A DNA stretch of 64,000 nt, taken from assembly GCA_964436815.1 (NCBI GenBank), contig CAYTER010000002.1, positions 27,906 through 91,905 on the forward strand, given 5' to 3'. The stretch's first letter is position 1, and every line of letters starts with the position of its first letter. The notes below the pieces were generated by a model, which saw nothing but the letters and a program-made list of their open reading frames with translations, was not told where the DNA came from and did not search any database. Made by a program: the position numbers and the translations under genes. Shown piece after piece: positions 42,970-51,269 of this stretch. This DNA is from UBA993 sp964436815 (GTDB lineage: Bacteria > Bacillota > Dethiobacteria > DTU022).

Positions 42970-44405
42970 CAATTATTATCACCTGTTTCTTTAATTTTTA
43001 GATGCAGCAGTTCAGCCTTTTCTTTCCAGCTCCGGTATCTTTCAGAGTCCCAGGCAGCAGGATAATCAAGATAATGTTTGTAGATTTGAGCGGCTGAAGT
43101 AACCGCAGTGTTGAGTTTTAGCAACAGCTTGGGTTTTCCCAACCCACCGGTAAATGCCTGAAGCTTCTTCCCGATGCCGGGTAGTTTAAACTTACCGTTA
43201 ACTGCGTATTCCAGTGTTTCAGCATCGAGCAGTTCACGGGCAAAAAGAAAATCAAGTTCACCGTGGTTCAGGGTTTGCAGCATCGTTCTCAAAGGGGTCA
43301 GGGCGGCAAAGGATGCGCCGCGCTGTCCGGCACGGAAAAACCTGGCATTAATCGGCCACAACCGCTGCAGATCGATCACGCCCTCCCGCGCCGCCCTGAT
43401 AATTTCATCTGCAGACCAGAGAGCGGACAGGATCGCCGAACCGGCTCCACAACCGGTTGTGGGAACTGAAGTTGAAGCAGCATCGCCTAAGACCAGAAAG
43501 CCTTTGGCTACAAAGTTCGTCAGCGGCCGGCCGACAATGCACAAACTGCGGCCGCCACGCAATTTTTCACTTTTTATTGCGGGATGGCGGCTGATAAATT
43601 CTTCAATTAAAGCTTTTGGGTCAGGCCTATCCGGAACATTTTTAACCCCTGCCCCGATATCGATGGTTTCTCCATTATGAATGTGTGACCACTGGTAACC
43701 CTTGTGGAATCCGTAACGATAATAATCCGGAACGGCGTTTTCCCCTGAGCTGCCCGGATCGTAAAGCCTTACTTCCCTGTGAACCAGGGCAAAGTCATCA
43801 TCTGAAAACTGATCGGCTAACCCGGTTGACAGAGGCAGGCTGGTGCGCAGCACAGATTTAAAACCGGAAGATTCCACCACCAGGTCTGCTGTAAGTTCTT
43901 TTTCTTCACCGGTTTCTGAGTCAGTCACACTCACCCCGTAAATTTCAACCGAATCCGGGCCATAACCGCTCTTTTCCCGGTAAAGAAGCTTTTTGCCCTC
44001 CTGCCTGTAATAGATCTTCGCTCCCTTTTCGAGGGCCTGATCAACCAGTAACTGCCCTAAACGGCGGCGATCGGTAGTGATCATCTTAAATGCCACTGCT
44101 TTACAGTTTAGCAGACCGGGAGAACAAAGCAGCAGGCGGGGAACAGCATGTTTCTCAAATATTCCGGGAGCGCCAGGCGCTTCCTTCACCAGTTCACCGA
44201 CCCAGTTCAATCCTTCAAGGTGTGGCATCGGCAGTCCGGCTGCCTTAAGCGCAACGATCTCCACGGCGTCAGACCAATCGTGCCCAAGATCTTCGTAGCT
44301 GCCTTTCTCGTAAATTTCTACGGTGATACCCTGCCCGGCAAGTTCACGAGCCAGAATTACCCCTCCCGGACCGGCACCAATGACAATCACCCTGAAATTA
44401 TTCAT
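42969..44405 (-). CDS. FAD-dependent oxidoreductase, geranylgeranyl-reductase-like
   Basis: The 478-aa flavoprotein has the N-terminal dinucleotide motif VIGAGPGGVILAREL with EIYEKG at the end of the second strand, a middle segment DRRRLGQLLVDQALEKGAKI, and the second FAD motif KGFLVLGDAASTSVPTTGCG. This is the plan of the p-hydroxybenzoate-hydroxylase-fold GGR/FixC group. No ferredoxin or membrane segment is fused. The C-terminal 100 residues are helical. It sits 14 bases downstream of 4-hydroxybutyryl-CoA dehydratase and overlaps the PLP enzyme by one base, so it likely serves the same pathway, perhaps as an enoyl or isoprenoid reductase. The substrate is unknown. Confidence 0.85.
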   Translation of the reverse strand: MNNFRVIVIGAGPGGVILARELAGQGITVEIYEKGSYEDLGHDWSDAVEIVALKAAGLPMPHLEGLNWVGELVKEAPGAPGIFEKHAVPRLLLCSPGLLNCKAVAFKMITTDRRRLGQLLVDQALEKGAKIYYRQEGKKLLYREKSGYGPDSVEIYGVSVTDSETGEEKELTADLVVESSGFKSVLRTSLPLSTGLADQFSDDDFALVHREVRLYDPGSSGENAVPDYYRYGFHKGYQWSHIHNGETIDIGAGVKNVPDRPDPKALIEEFISRHPAIKSEKLRGGRSLCIVGRPLTNFVAKGFLVLGDAASTSVPTTGCGAGSAILSALWSADEIIRAAREGVIDLQRLWPINARFFRAGQRGASFAALTPLRTMLQTLNHGELDFLFARELLDAETLEYAVNGKFKLPGIGKKLQAFTGGLGKPKLLLKLNTAVTSAAQIYKHYLDYPAAWDSERYRSWKEKAELLHLKIKETGDNN

Positions 44406-44419
44406 CTGAACGGTTCCTT

Positions 44420-45850
44420 TCAGCTTTTTATACCACAGTGCATCTTGATCAGGCGCTTGCAGGAATCGATATCATAATTGTTGCGAATGGCAATTCTTTC
44501 CATAATCGGTGAACCGCCGCCGTGCAAACCCCCGACCAGGGCTACACCGGCATGGGCGCAGCAAAGCATATCTGATAGGGTTCGATAAAGCCGGTGTTGA
44601 TCCTCAGCTGTAACTCCATCCCTGCGCATAATATATTTGTCCATAAATTCTTTGGTTTCATCGGCAAAAAACTCTTCCTCATAAGGCAGGGTAGCCGGCA
44701 GCCCGCCAGCCAGATCCGCCAAGGTTTCATACTCGTGGTAAAGCTTGACCCCGGCATGATAGCGACCCACATTAGTGTAAATAATATTAGGGATATGAGT
44801 GCCCGAATTAGCCGGGGTAGATTTTACCGATGCGGCAATACCGGCAGCATAAACCAGTTCACCGGTGGCAATCAAATCAGACAGTTTATCTTTCACATGC
44901 GAGGCTTCTCCCACGCCATTGTAATCAGCCACCAGGGCCGCCGCGCCCAGGATCAGGTCAGTCATGGCCGGTTTACAGCCCGTATAACTATGGCGGTGGT
45001 AGGTGGCGAAGAGCATCGCTAAAATGCTGGCAAAATAGGTTTCACCACATAAAAATACCCGATCCCACGGGATAAGAACATCATCAAAGATGGTCATCGA
45101 ATCGGCCATGCCGAAGAAATGCTTGGTTTTAAGCAGTTTTCGTTCACGTGGAGTAGTAATACGCACCACCTGCCTGATTCCCGGGGTATCCGCCGGTATG
45201 GCAAAGGCAACAGCCCAGTCGGCATCTTTATCGGTCATCAGGCGGGTCGGCACCGCTACAATCTCATCTGAAAAGGGCGCATTGGAATTATGCGCTTTGC
45301 AGCCACGGACGACAATTCCATCTTTTTTCTTTTCGACCACTCTTAAGTAGAGATCGGGATCGCTCTGTTCGAAGGGCCGCTTGGAACGATCGCCCTTGAC
45401 ATCGGATTGAGCGCAGTTACCTACCAGGTTATTCTTCTGGAAATACTTCATAAACTCAGTAAAACGCTGATAATATTCTGTGCCAAAAGCATCATCGCAA
45501 TCCTTGGTCACCACCGATATGGCGTTAAGGGCGTCAATACCCATACAGCGCTGAATGCAGCCCCCGGCCTTGCGGCACAAGTGACGGGTTAACTCTTGCT
45601 TTTTAAGCAGATCATCCGAGCTTTGATGGATATGGCAAAGGCGGTGAATCTCCTCACCTGTAAGGTGGGAAGTAGCCGTTATTAAGTTCTTTACAGCGGG
45701 ATCATTGACCTGCTCATAACTTTCGGCAATCAAATCCAATCCCGGCTTTAAACGTGGATCATCCCTGCCGATCAGCTCTCCGCCCATGTATATATTCTTC
45801 CGCATTTTATACATTCTTTCCCGATACTGGTCAGCGGTGCAGATACCCAT
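44420..45850 (-). CDS. abfD: 4-Hydroxybutyryl-CoA dehydratase / vinylacetyl-CoA isomerase
   Basis: The 476-aa enzyme dehydrates 4-hydroxybutyryl-CoA to crotonyl-CoA through a ketyl radical using FAD and a [4Fe-4S] cluster. The cluster ligands known from Clostridium aminobutyricum (C99, C103, H292, C299) have exact counterparts here: C98 and C102 in GGCIQRCMG, and H285 and C292 in ATYHRHSYTGCKP, with identical spacing. The fold is that of acyl-CoA dehydrogenase/HpaB flavoproteins. ATG 45850 is preceded by GGGGAG. Related HpaB-type monooxygenases lack these ligands, so the call is firm, although the physiological substrate could be a 4-hydroxyacyl-CoA analogue. Crotonyl-CoA would lead to butyryl-CoA and Ptb-Buk. 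Confidence 0.9.
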   Translation of the reverse strand: MGICTADQYRERMYKMRKNIYMGGELIGRDDPRLKPGLDLIAESYEQVNDPAVKNLITATSHLTGEEIHRLCHIHQSSDDLLKKQELTRHLCRKAGGCIQRCMGIDALNAISVVTKDCDDAFGTEYYQRFTEFMKYFQKNNLVGNCAQSDVKGDRSKRPFEQSDPDLYLRVVEKKKDGIVVRGCKAHNSNAPFSDEIVAVPTRLMTDKDADWAVAFAIPADTPGIRQVVRITTPRERKLLKTKHFFGMADSMTIFDDVLIPWDRVFLCGETYFASILAMLFATYHRHSYTGCKPAMTDLILGAAALVADYNGVGEASHVKDKLSDLIATGELVYAAGIAASVKSTPANSGTHIPNIIYTNVGRYHAGVKLYHEYETLADLAGGLPATLPYEEEFFADETKEFMDKYIMRRDGVTAEDQHRLYRTLSDMLCCAHAGVALVGGLHGGGSPIMERIAIRNNYDIDSCKRLIKMHCGIKS

Positions 45851-45878
45851 CTATTCATCTCCCCTCATTTAGAAGCTT

Positions 45879-46256
45879 TTATTTTAAGGCTATTACTTCA
45901 ATTTCAACCGGAAATTTACCAGGCAGTTCTTTAACCGCAACGCAGGAGCGCGCCGGTTCATTGGCTGTGAAATAAGTCTTGTAAACTTCGTTCATTGCGC
46001 TAAAATCTCCCATATCGGTGAGAAATACCGTTACCTTGATCACTTTATCAAGGCTGCTTCCCGCCGAATCAAGAATTAGTTTGATGTTTTCCAGAACCCG
46101 CGCTGTAGCTTCCTTAATGCTGGAACCGGCCGGTTCGCCGCTCTGCGGATCGACCGGAACCGTTCCCGAGAGAAACAGCATCCCTCCAGCCTCAACTGCG
46201 TGTGAATAAGGCCCTGCTTTAAATAATCCTTCAATGTTAATACATTTCTTCTCCAT
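45879..46256 (-). CDS. RidA-family (YjgF/YER057c) enamine/imine deaminase
   Basis: The 125-aa protein begins at ATG 46256 behind AGGAGG; the longer frame to 46289 adds a basic stretch absent from the family. Conserved features are GPYSHAVEAGGMLFLSGTVPVDP, LENIKLILDSAGSSLDKVIKVTVFL, and the carboxylate-binding arginine in EPARSCVAVKELP. RidA hydrolyses reactive enamines released by PLP enzymes such as threonine dehydratase. It is 28 bases upstream of abfD on the same strand, and the array also contains a PLP enzyme, so a housekeeping role for an imine-forming step in that pathway is likely. Confidence 0.92.
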   Translation of the reverse strand: MEKKCINIEGLFKAGPYSHAVEAGGMLFLSGTVPVDPQSGEPAGSSIKEATARVLENIKLILDSAGSSLDKVIKVTVFLTDMGDFSAMNEVYKTYFTANEPARSCVAVKELPGKFPVEIEVIALK

Positions 46257-46313
46257 ATTCCTTCGCGACCTCCTGATTATAGATGCCATAGTAGTTATTA
46301 AACTTTCAATTGT

Positions 46314-46342
46314 TTCAACAAAATTCCTGCTTATGTTACAAT
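46314..46342 (+). promoter_or_regulatory. Promoter of the SagB-type gene
   Basis: TTCAAC (46314-46319) and TACAAT (46337-46342) are 17 bases apart, with a TGT extension in front of the -10. The start codon follows 24 bases after the -10, with GGGGGTGG as ribosome site. Confidence 0.6.
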
Positions 46343-46365
46343 GTGCATATGCGGGGGTGGTAAAA

Positions 46366-47091
46366 ATGTCTTACGGAGACGATTATCAAAGGCTTAGTAA
46401 ATATGATCGCCAAAAACTTTCCGGTAAGACTCTCGACTGGGAGCATAAACCGCCGCTTTACAAAAAGTACCCACCCGGGTTAAAGCGGATTGAACTTGAA
46501 AAGCCCGAACAGGAGGGCGGTGCGCCCATCTTCAGCGCTATCCGGCAGCGCCGCTCGGAAAGAAAGTTTACACCAACGGCAGTAAAAGATACCCTTCTAT
46601 CGCAAATCTTATGGGCGGTGCAGGGGATTACCAGGATAAACGAGTACCACCAGTTTCGCGCTGTCCCTTCGGCCGGGGGGCTTTTCCCGATCGAAACTTA
46701 CTGCGTAATTAACCGGGTAGATCAGATCGAACCGGGAGTATACCATTACCAGGTGCCCTATCATAGCCTGGTGTTAATAAAACCAGGCAGCTTCGGAGAA
46801 GAACTGGCCCGAGCCGCCCTCAGTCAGAGGATGATCAGGGATGCTTCTTTCAACCTGGTCTGGAGCGCCATGGTTGAGCGTTCAAAATGGAAGTACGACC
46901 AGCGGGCTTACCGCTACATCTACTTAGATGCCGGTCATATCGGACAGAATGCAGCCCTGGCTGCTGTGGCCTGCGGTTTGGGATCCTGCCAGATCGGCGC
47001 CTTTTTCGATGACGAGGTTAATGAAATTATTGAGGTTGACGGTGTCCAAGAAACAGCTATTTATATGACCGCTATCGGCCCTGTCAGTTAA
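46366..47091 (+). CDS. SagB-type nitroreductase-fold oxidoreductase, stand-alone
   Basis: The 241-aa FMN protein belongs to the SagB/ThcOx branch of the nitroreductase superfamily. Features are AIRQRRSERKFT (FMN phosphate contact), QILWAVQGITR, PSAGGLFPIETYCV, and the C-terminal GHIGQNAALAAVACGLGSCQIGAFFD. The ATG 46366 has a clear ribosome site; the frame further upstream overlaps the divergent ridA gene. In azole-peptide clusters SagB oxidises azolines and sits beside SagC/SagD cyclodehydratase genes; none is seen here and no small precursor gene was found. So this is a lone SagB-like enzyme with unknown substrate. Confidence 0.88.
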   Translation: MSYGDDYQRLSKYDRQKLSGKTLDWEHKPPLYKKYPPGLKRIELEKPEQEGGAPIFSAIRQRRSERKFTPTAVKDTLLSQILWAVQGITRINEYHQFRAVPSAGGLFPIETYCVINRVDQIEPGVYHYQVPYHSLVLIKPGSFGEELARAALSQRMIRDASFNLVWSAMVERSKWKYDQRAYRYIYLDAGHIGQNAALAAVACGLGSCQIGAFFDDEVNEIIEVDGVQETAIYMTAIGPVS

Positions 47092-47117
47092 CTGTTAATA
47101 TTATGGCCGTGTCAAAA

Positions 47118-47143
47118 AAGCGCCGGGTTATTGCCCGGCGCTT
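47118..47143 (-). terminator. Intrinsic terminator of the PBP1A gene (shared with the SagB-type gene)
   Basis: AAGCGCCGGG-TTATTG-CCCGGCGCTT is a perfect 10-bp stem. On the minus strand it is followed by TTTTTT, giving a textbook rho-independent terminator 12 bases beyond the PBP stop. It also lies just after the convergent SagB-type gene. Confidence 0.88.
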
Positions 47144-47154
47144 GTCTAATATAT

Positions 47155-49524
47155 TTAGTTGCCGAACTGCTCCCACCAGTTTGGCGGAGGATCCGGTGCC
47201 GGCGGTGGAGGATCTTCGCCTGGCGGCACTTCAGGCTCAGGATCCGGAGGCGGTGGCTCTTCATCCGGCGGTTCCTCAGGTTCAGGCAGCGGTGGAAAAG
47301 GTTCTTCGGGAAACGGATCCAGGGGCTCTTCATCCGGTAAAGGCAGCAGCTCTTCGTGGAAATCGCAGATCCGGTTAGGCGCATACCTGGAGATGAAATA
47401 ATCCGTATTAACTGTACCGGCTGCCCGGCAGAGCTCATTTGGCCGCAGCCCTGATATGGAACATACTTCCATCCTGACAATTCCATCAGGACGAATGAAA
47501 TCCCTGATTTCAAGATTCTTAAAAGCCTCCAGAAAAACTTCCCGCAGAAAAGCGGTCGAGTAACGCCAACCCTGCTGGATACCCCCCATTTTCGGCTCGT
47601 CGAAACCCATCCAGAAGGATGCGACCAGGTTTGGAGTGTAAGCAACCAGGTAGACATCTTTCCAGTTTTCCGTTGTTCCGGTTTTTGCTGCAACCGCCCG
47701 GTCTATCTGCAGGGCCCTGCCTAAATATTTACGGACAAAATCCTGGAGAATATCATTGACAAGAAAAGCAGCCTGGGGGCTGATTACCTGCTGTGGATTA
47801 ATTTTCTGCTCGTAGATAATTACTCCGTTGCTGTCTACGATCTTCTCCACTGTATGCAGATCAACTTTAACCCCGCTGTTTGCCAGAACGCCATAGGCCT
47901 GGGCCATTTCTATGGCGCTTACCCCATAGGTAAACCCGCCCAAGGTCAGGCTCAGGTTGTCGATCTCCTCTGGCGCAAAGCTCGTAATGCCCATCTGCTG
48001 AGCATAATGTACGCCAACCCTGGGCGTCAGGGCCTGAAAAGCACGAACAGCCGGAACATTATAGGAAAAGTATAGTGCTTCCCGGGCAGATATCATACCC
48101 CTGAACCGGTTATCAAAATTCTTCGGCTGCCAACCCTGCGGCCCGGTAAAAGGGGAATCATCCAGTGTTGAACCGGCTCCGGCCAGAACGCCCTCGTTAA
48201 AAGCCGGAGCATAGGTAATAATAGGCTTGATTGCCGAACCCGGCTGACGCAGGACTGTAAAGCGCAAAATTTCATCAACTTTTTTACGGTAACTGCGGCC
48301 GCCGCCCAGAGCCTTAATCCGTCCGGTTACGGGGTCAGCGACTACAATCGCCGCCTGGGGTTGGGCCACCCCCCCTTCTTCGAGAGTCAGTTCCTGGATC
48401 TGCGCCCTGGTCAGGTCACGTCCGGTCGGCAAACCACTTACAGCCTCCCTCACTGCGGGCAGATCAACATAAATCGTTGAAGGGTAGAGATCAGTTCGAG
48501 CCAGAACTCCTTCAACATGTTCCTGGAGATCAGGTTCGAGCGTAGTGTAAACTCTTAAACCACCAGTATAGATAGCCTGGTAGGCTTCATGGCGTGTTCC
48601 GATTGCCGGCATAGCGCTTAAGATCCTGATTAACTCGTGATGAACAACGTAATCTACAAAATAAGGGTAAGCGTAATCAGGATCTTTGGGAAGCGCATAA
48701 CTGATCTGCTCCGCCAATGCTTCCCGGTGCTGCCGTTCCGAAATAAGGCCGAGCCGTTCCATGTTAGCCAGCACAACCCACATGCGCGCTTCTGCTTCCA
48801 GCAGGTTGTCAAAGGGGTTGTAATAGTTAGGCGAGCGGACCGCTCCAGCCAGCATTGCCGCCTCCCCGATGCTAAGATTGCCGACACTTTTATCAAAATA
48901 GGTCTGGGCGGCCGCTTCAACACCGTAGGCTCCGTTGCCAAAATAGATCCTGTTTAAGTACATTTCCAGGATTTCTTCCTTGCCATAGTTGCGTTCCAAC
49001 TGCAGGGCAAGCCAGATTTCCTGAATTTTTCTTCTATAGGTCTTATCCGTTGTCAGAAAAGCATTCTGGGCGAGCTGCTGGGTAATTGTGCTGGCTCCCT
49101 GAACGATCTCACCGGCCTTGAAATTGACATAAGCCGCTCGCAGGCTGCCGGTCAAATCGAAACCGAAATGATTAAAAAACCGCTCGTCCTCGATCGAAAT
49201 AAAAGCGTCCTGCACGTGGCGGGGAATTTCATTCAAGCCGACGGCAACCCTGTTCTGCTCTTCATGCAGGGCTGCTATCTCATTGCCATTACTGTCGTAA
49301 AGGTAAGAGGTTTCGACTGTCGCCAGTCTGGATGGATCAAAGGGGGGAGCTTCATTTACATAGTTAACCACAACTGCCGCAACTGCCACGCCACCAATCA
49401 GAAAAAACAGAATCAGGGCAATCAATAAACCCTTTAGAATCAAACCGGCATTGATTGATCTTCGCTTTGGTTTTCTGTAATTGCCGACAGGTCTTTGTTC
49501 AAGCGGCACCTTTTTTTCTGCCAA
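47155..49524 (-). CDS. Class A penicillin-binding protein (PBP1A-type) with Pro/Glu-rich tail
   Basis: The 789-aa bifunctional enzyme polymerises and cross-links peptidoglycan. One membrane anchor lies at about residues 28-52. The GT51 domain (about 70-250) contains EDERFFNHFGFD, GASTITQQLAQNAFL and RIYFGNGAYGVEAAAQTYF. The transpeptidase domain (about 330-640) has the active serine in PGSAIKPI, the SxN motif as FSYNVPAV and the KTG motif as AAKTGTTENW. The final about 60 residues are a low-complexity tail of P, E and D, like the one on the LCP protein at 25032. The frames on the opposite strand of this tail are artefacts of its composition. The gene is monocistronic. Confidence 0.95.
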   Translation of the reverse strand: MAEKKVPLEQRPVGNYRKPKRRSINAGLILKGLLIALILFFLIGGVAVAAVVVNYVNEAPPFDPSRLATVETSYLYDSNGNEIAALHEEQNRVAVGLNEIPRHVQDAFISIEDERFFNHFGFDLTGSLRAAYVNFKAGEIVQGASTITQQLAQNAFLTTDKTYRRKIQEIWLALQLERNYGKEEILEMYLNRIYFGNGAYGVEAAAQTYFDKSVGNLSIGEAAMLAGAVRSPNYYNPFDNLLEAEARMWVVLANMERLGLISERQHREALAEQISYALPKDPDYAYPYFVDYVVHHELIRILSAMPAIGTRHEAYQAIYTGGLRVYTTLEPDLQEHVEGVLARTDLYPSTIYVDLPAVREAVSGLPTGRDLTRAQIQELTLEEGGVAQPQAAIVVADPVTGRIKALGGGRSYRKKVDEILRFTVLRQPGSAIKPIITYAPAFNEGVLAGAGSTLDDSPFTGPQGWQPKNFDNRFRGMISAREALYFSYNVPAVRAFQALTPRVGVHYAQQMGITSFAPEEIDNLSLTLGGFTYGVSAIEMAQAYGVLANSGVKVDLHTVEKIVDSNGVIIYEQKINPQQVISPQAAFLVNDILQDFVRKYLGRALQIDRAVAAKTGTTENWKDVYLVAYTPNLVASFWMGFDEPKMGGIQQGWRYSTAFLREVFLEAFKNLEIRDFIRPDGIVRMEVCSISGLRPNELCRAAGTVNTDYFISRYAPNRICDFHEELLPLPDEEPLDPFPEEPFPPLPEPEEPPDEEPPPPDPEPEVPPGEDPPPPAPDPPPNWWEQFGN

Positions 49525-49838
49525 AGTAAGGGTCCTCCCAATGTGAATAAGATTAGCTTATCCTGGTAAATTATATCACAGGCGCCCGGCTCAAGCAGTG
49601 GCGCATACAGTCCCATAATTCTCAAAAAGTAAACCGATCTCATGGTTCTTTCTCATTATTGATAACTGATCAACCTAAATAGTTCCTTTCTTGAAAATCT
49701 CCTCCGGTAAGCGATCTTCATAAACATAGGGTCCTCCCATAGCCGGAAGCACAAACCGCATCTGCGAGTTTGATTGGCATTATTTTTGCATGAACATAAA
49801 GCACTATCTTTTTATCAGCTGAAGGGAGAACAAAAGTC
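49525..49838. other. Intergenic region with a possible coding remnant (49675-49761, minus)
   Basis: This 314-base stretch separates PBP1A from the aminotransferase. On the minus strand, positions 49761-49675 encode ATG plus 27 residues ending in a stop (MRFVLPAMGGPYVYEDRL and onward to EEIFKKGTI). The composition looks like real coding sequence, but there is no ribosome site and an in-frame stop lies seven codons upstream. It may be the C-terminal relic of a lost gene or a very small peptide. No convincing terminator or promoter pair was found besides AAGGGAG in front of the aminotransferase. Confidence 0.3.
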
Positions 49839-51173
49839 ATGGATCGGGATGCTGTAATCAAGGAAAGCGATCGTATTTTAAATTATATTCTCAAGGATGA
49901 ACTGACCTCCGAGGAAAAGAACAGGGTTGTTTCCGACTCTATTGAAAACTATGCCCAATATGTTAACCCCGCAATACTGTCAGCCCGTAAATCTGTTTCC
50001 TCCGATTACTCATTTGTCGAATGGGAAGATGAAGGAGCCGTCTTCCGCGATACGCATGGAGTTGAATTTATAGACTGCCTTGGCGGTTTCGGTATTTATA
50101 TGCTTGGGCACCGTAATCCCAAGGTTTTGGAGGTAGTACAGGCCCAGCTAAACAGGTATGCCCTGCACAGCCAGGAACTGGTCGAGCCGCTGCGTGGTTA
50201 TCTTTCAAAATTGGTTGAAATGATTACCCCGGGAGACTTGCAGTATTCATTTATCTGCAATGGCGGCGCCGAAGCGGTGGAGATGGCGCTCAAGCTGGCC
50301 CGCCTGGCCTCAGGCAAGAACTGCTTCATCTCCACAGTTAACGCTTTTCACGGCAAATCAATGGGCGCAGTTTCAGCAACCGGCAAAGGAGTTTACCGTA
50401 AGCCTTACCTGCCGTTGATTCCCGGATTCCAGCATGTTGAGTATGCTGATGCCGAAGCGGTGGAAAAAGCGATCCGTAACCTGATTGCAGTCGGGGAATC
50501 TGTTGCCGGGGTAATTGTCGAGCCGATTCAGGGCGAAGCTGGAATAATTGTTCCGCCTGATGGTTACCTGCCTGCCTTGCGTGAAATTTGTGACCGCTAC
50601 GAAGTGCTGTTAATCACTGATGAAATCCAGACCGGAATGGGCAGGACAGGCAGCCTCTGGGCCGTTGAACAGGTTAATGTGGTTCCGGATATCCTGATCA
50701 TGGGTAAAGCTTTTGGCGGTGGAGTGATGCCGATTACCGGCATCGTAGCCCGCAAGCACCTCTGGCAGAACATGCTTGATAATCCCTGGATCCTCGGCTC
50801 CCCAACCTTCGGCGGTAATCCTTTAAGCTGCTCTGCGGCTATTGCGGCTATTAAATACACGGTTGAGTGGGATATACCGAAAATGGCCGCTGAAAAAGGA
50901 AATTATATTTTAGAGAAACTAAGTGTATTTAAAGATAAATATACCGCCCTGCAGGCGGTAAGGGGCCGCGGCTTGTTAATCGGTATGGAATTCCCCTCAG
51001 ATGAAATCGGCTTCCAGCTGGCTAAAGATCTATTTGACCAAAGGGTTCTGGTCGGGGGCACGCTTAATAATGCCCGGGTAATCAGGATTGAGCCGCCGGC
51101 AATAATATCTTATGAACAGATCGATACTGTTTTGAGTTGCCTTGAAAAAACACTGGGAAAGTTGAGCAAGTAA
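49839..51173 (+). CDS. patA: Putrescine aminotransferase (YgjG/PatA-like, class III)
   Basis: The 444-aa PLP enzyme transfers an amino group from putrescine to 2-oxoglutarate, giving 4-aminobutanal. It shows long stretches of similarity to E. coli YgjG as I recall that sequence: FIDCLGGFGIYMLGHRNP, LHSQELVEPLR, AFHGKSMGAVSATGKG, the PLP lysine in MGKAFGGGVMP, TFGGNPLSC, and the C-terminal QRVLVGGTLNNARVIRIEPP. Start at ATG 49839 behind AAGGGAG. The gene stands alone with a terminator hairpin at 51206-51236. 4-Aminobutanal can lead to GABA and the 4-hydroxybutyrate route served by abfD at 44420. Cadaverine or another diamine is an alternative substrate. Confidence 0.85.
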   Translation: MDRDAVIKESDRILNYILKDELTSEEKNRVVSDSIENYAQYVNPAILSARKSVSSDYSFVEWEDEGAVFRDTHGVEFIDCLGGFGIYMLGHRNPKVLEVVQAQLNRYALHSQELVEPLRGYLSKLVEMITPGDLQYSFICNGGAEAVEMALKLARLASGKNCFISTVNAFHGKSMGAVSATGKGVYRKPYLPLIPGFQHVEYADAEAVEKAIRNLIAVGESVAGVIVEPIQGEAGIIVPPDGYLPALREICDRYEVLLITDEIQTGMGRTGSLWAVEQVNVVPDILIMGKAFGGGVMPITGIVARKHLWQNMLDNPWILGSPTFGGNPLSCSAAIAAIKYTVEWDIPKMAAEKGNYILEKLSVFKDKYTALQAVRGRGLLIGMEFPSDEIGFQLAKDLFDQRVLVGGTLNNARVIRIEPPAIISYEQIDTVLSCLEKTLGKLSK

Positions 51174-51205
51174 ACCCGCTTAAGCAAAATGAATTGGAGT
51201 ATGCG

Positions 51206-51236
51206 GCAGGCCTGTCCCGGAAGGGGGCAGGCCTGC
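51206..51236 (+). terminator. Terminator hairpin after patA
   Basis: GCAGGCCTG and its complement extend through a G-C-rich upper stem (CCC/GGG with one G-U pair) to the loop GGAA. It lies 32 bases after the patA stop and is followed by TGTTT. The convergent GGDEF gene ends 34 bases beyond, so it may serve both strands. Confidence 0.75.
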
Positions 51237-51269
51237 TGTTTCCGTTCGGTTTATTAAGGATAAACAACA

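Noticed and set aside
46234..46365. Longer N-terminus for the SagB-type protein
   Set aside because: It would run through the divergent ridA gene and across the promoter; ATG 46366 has its own ribosome site.
47159..47401. Glycine/serine-rich protein on the plus strand
   Set aside because: It is the antisense shadow of the Pro/Glu-rich tail of PBP1A and has no ribosome site.
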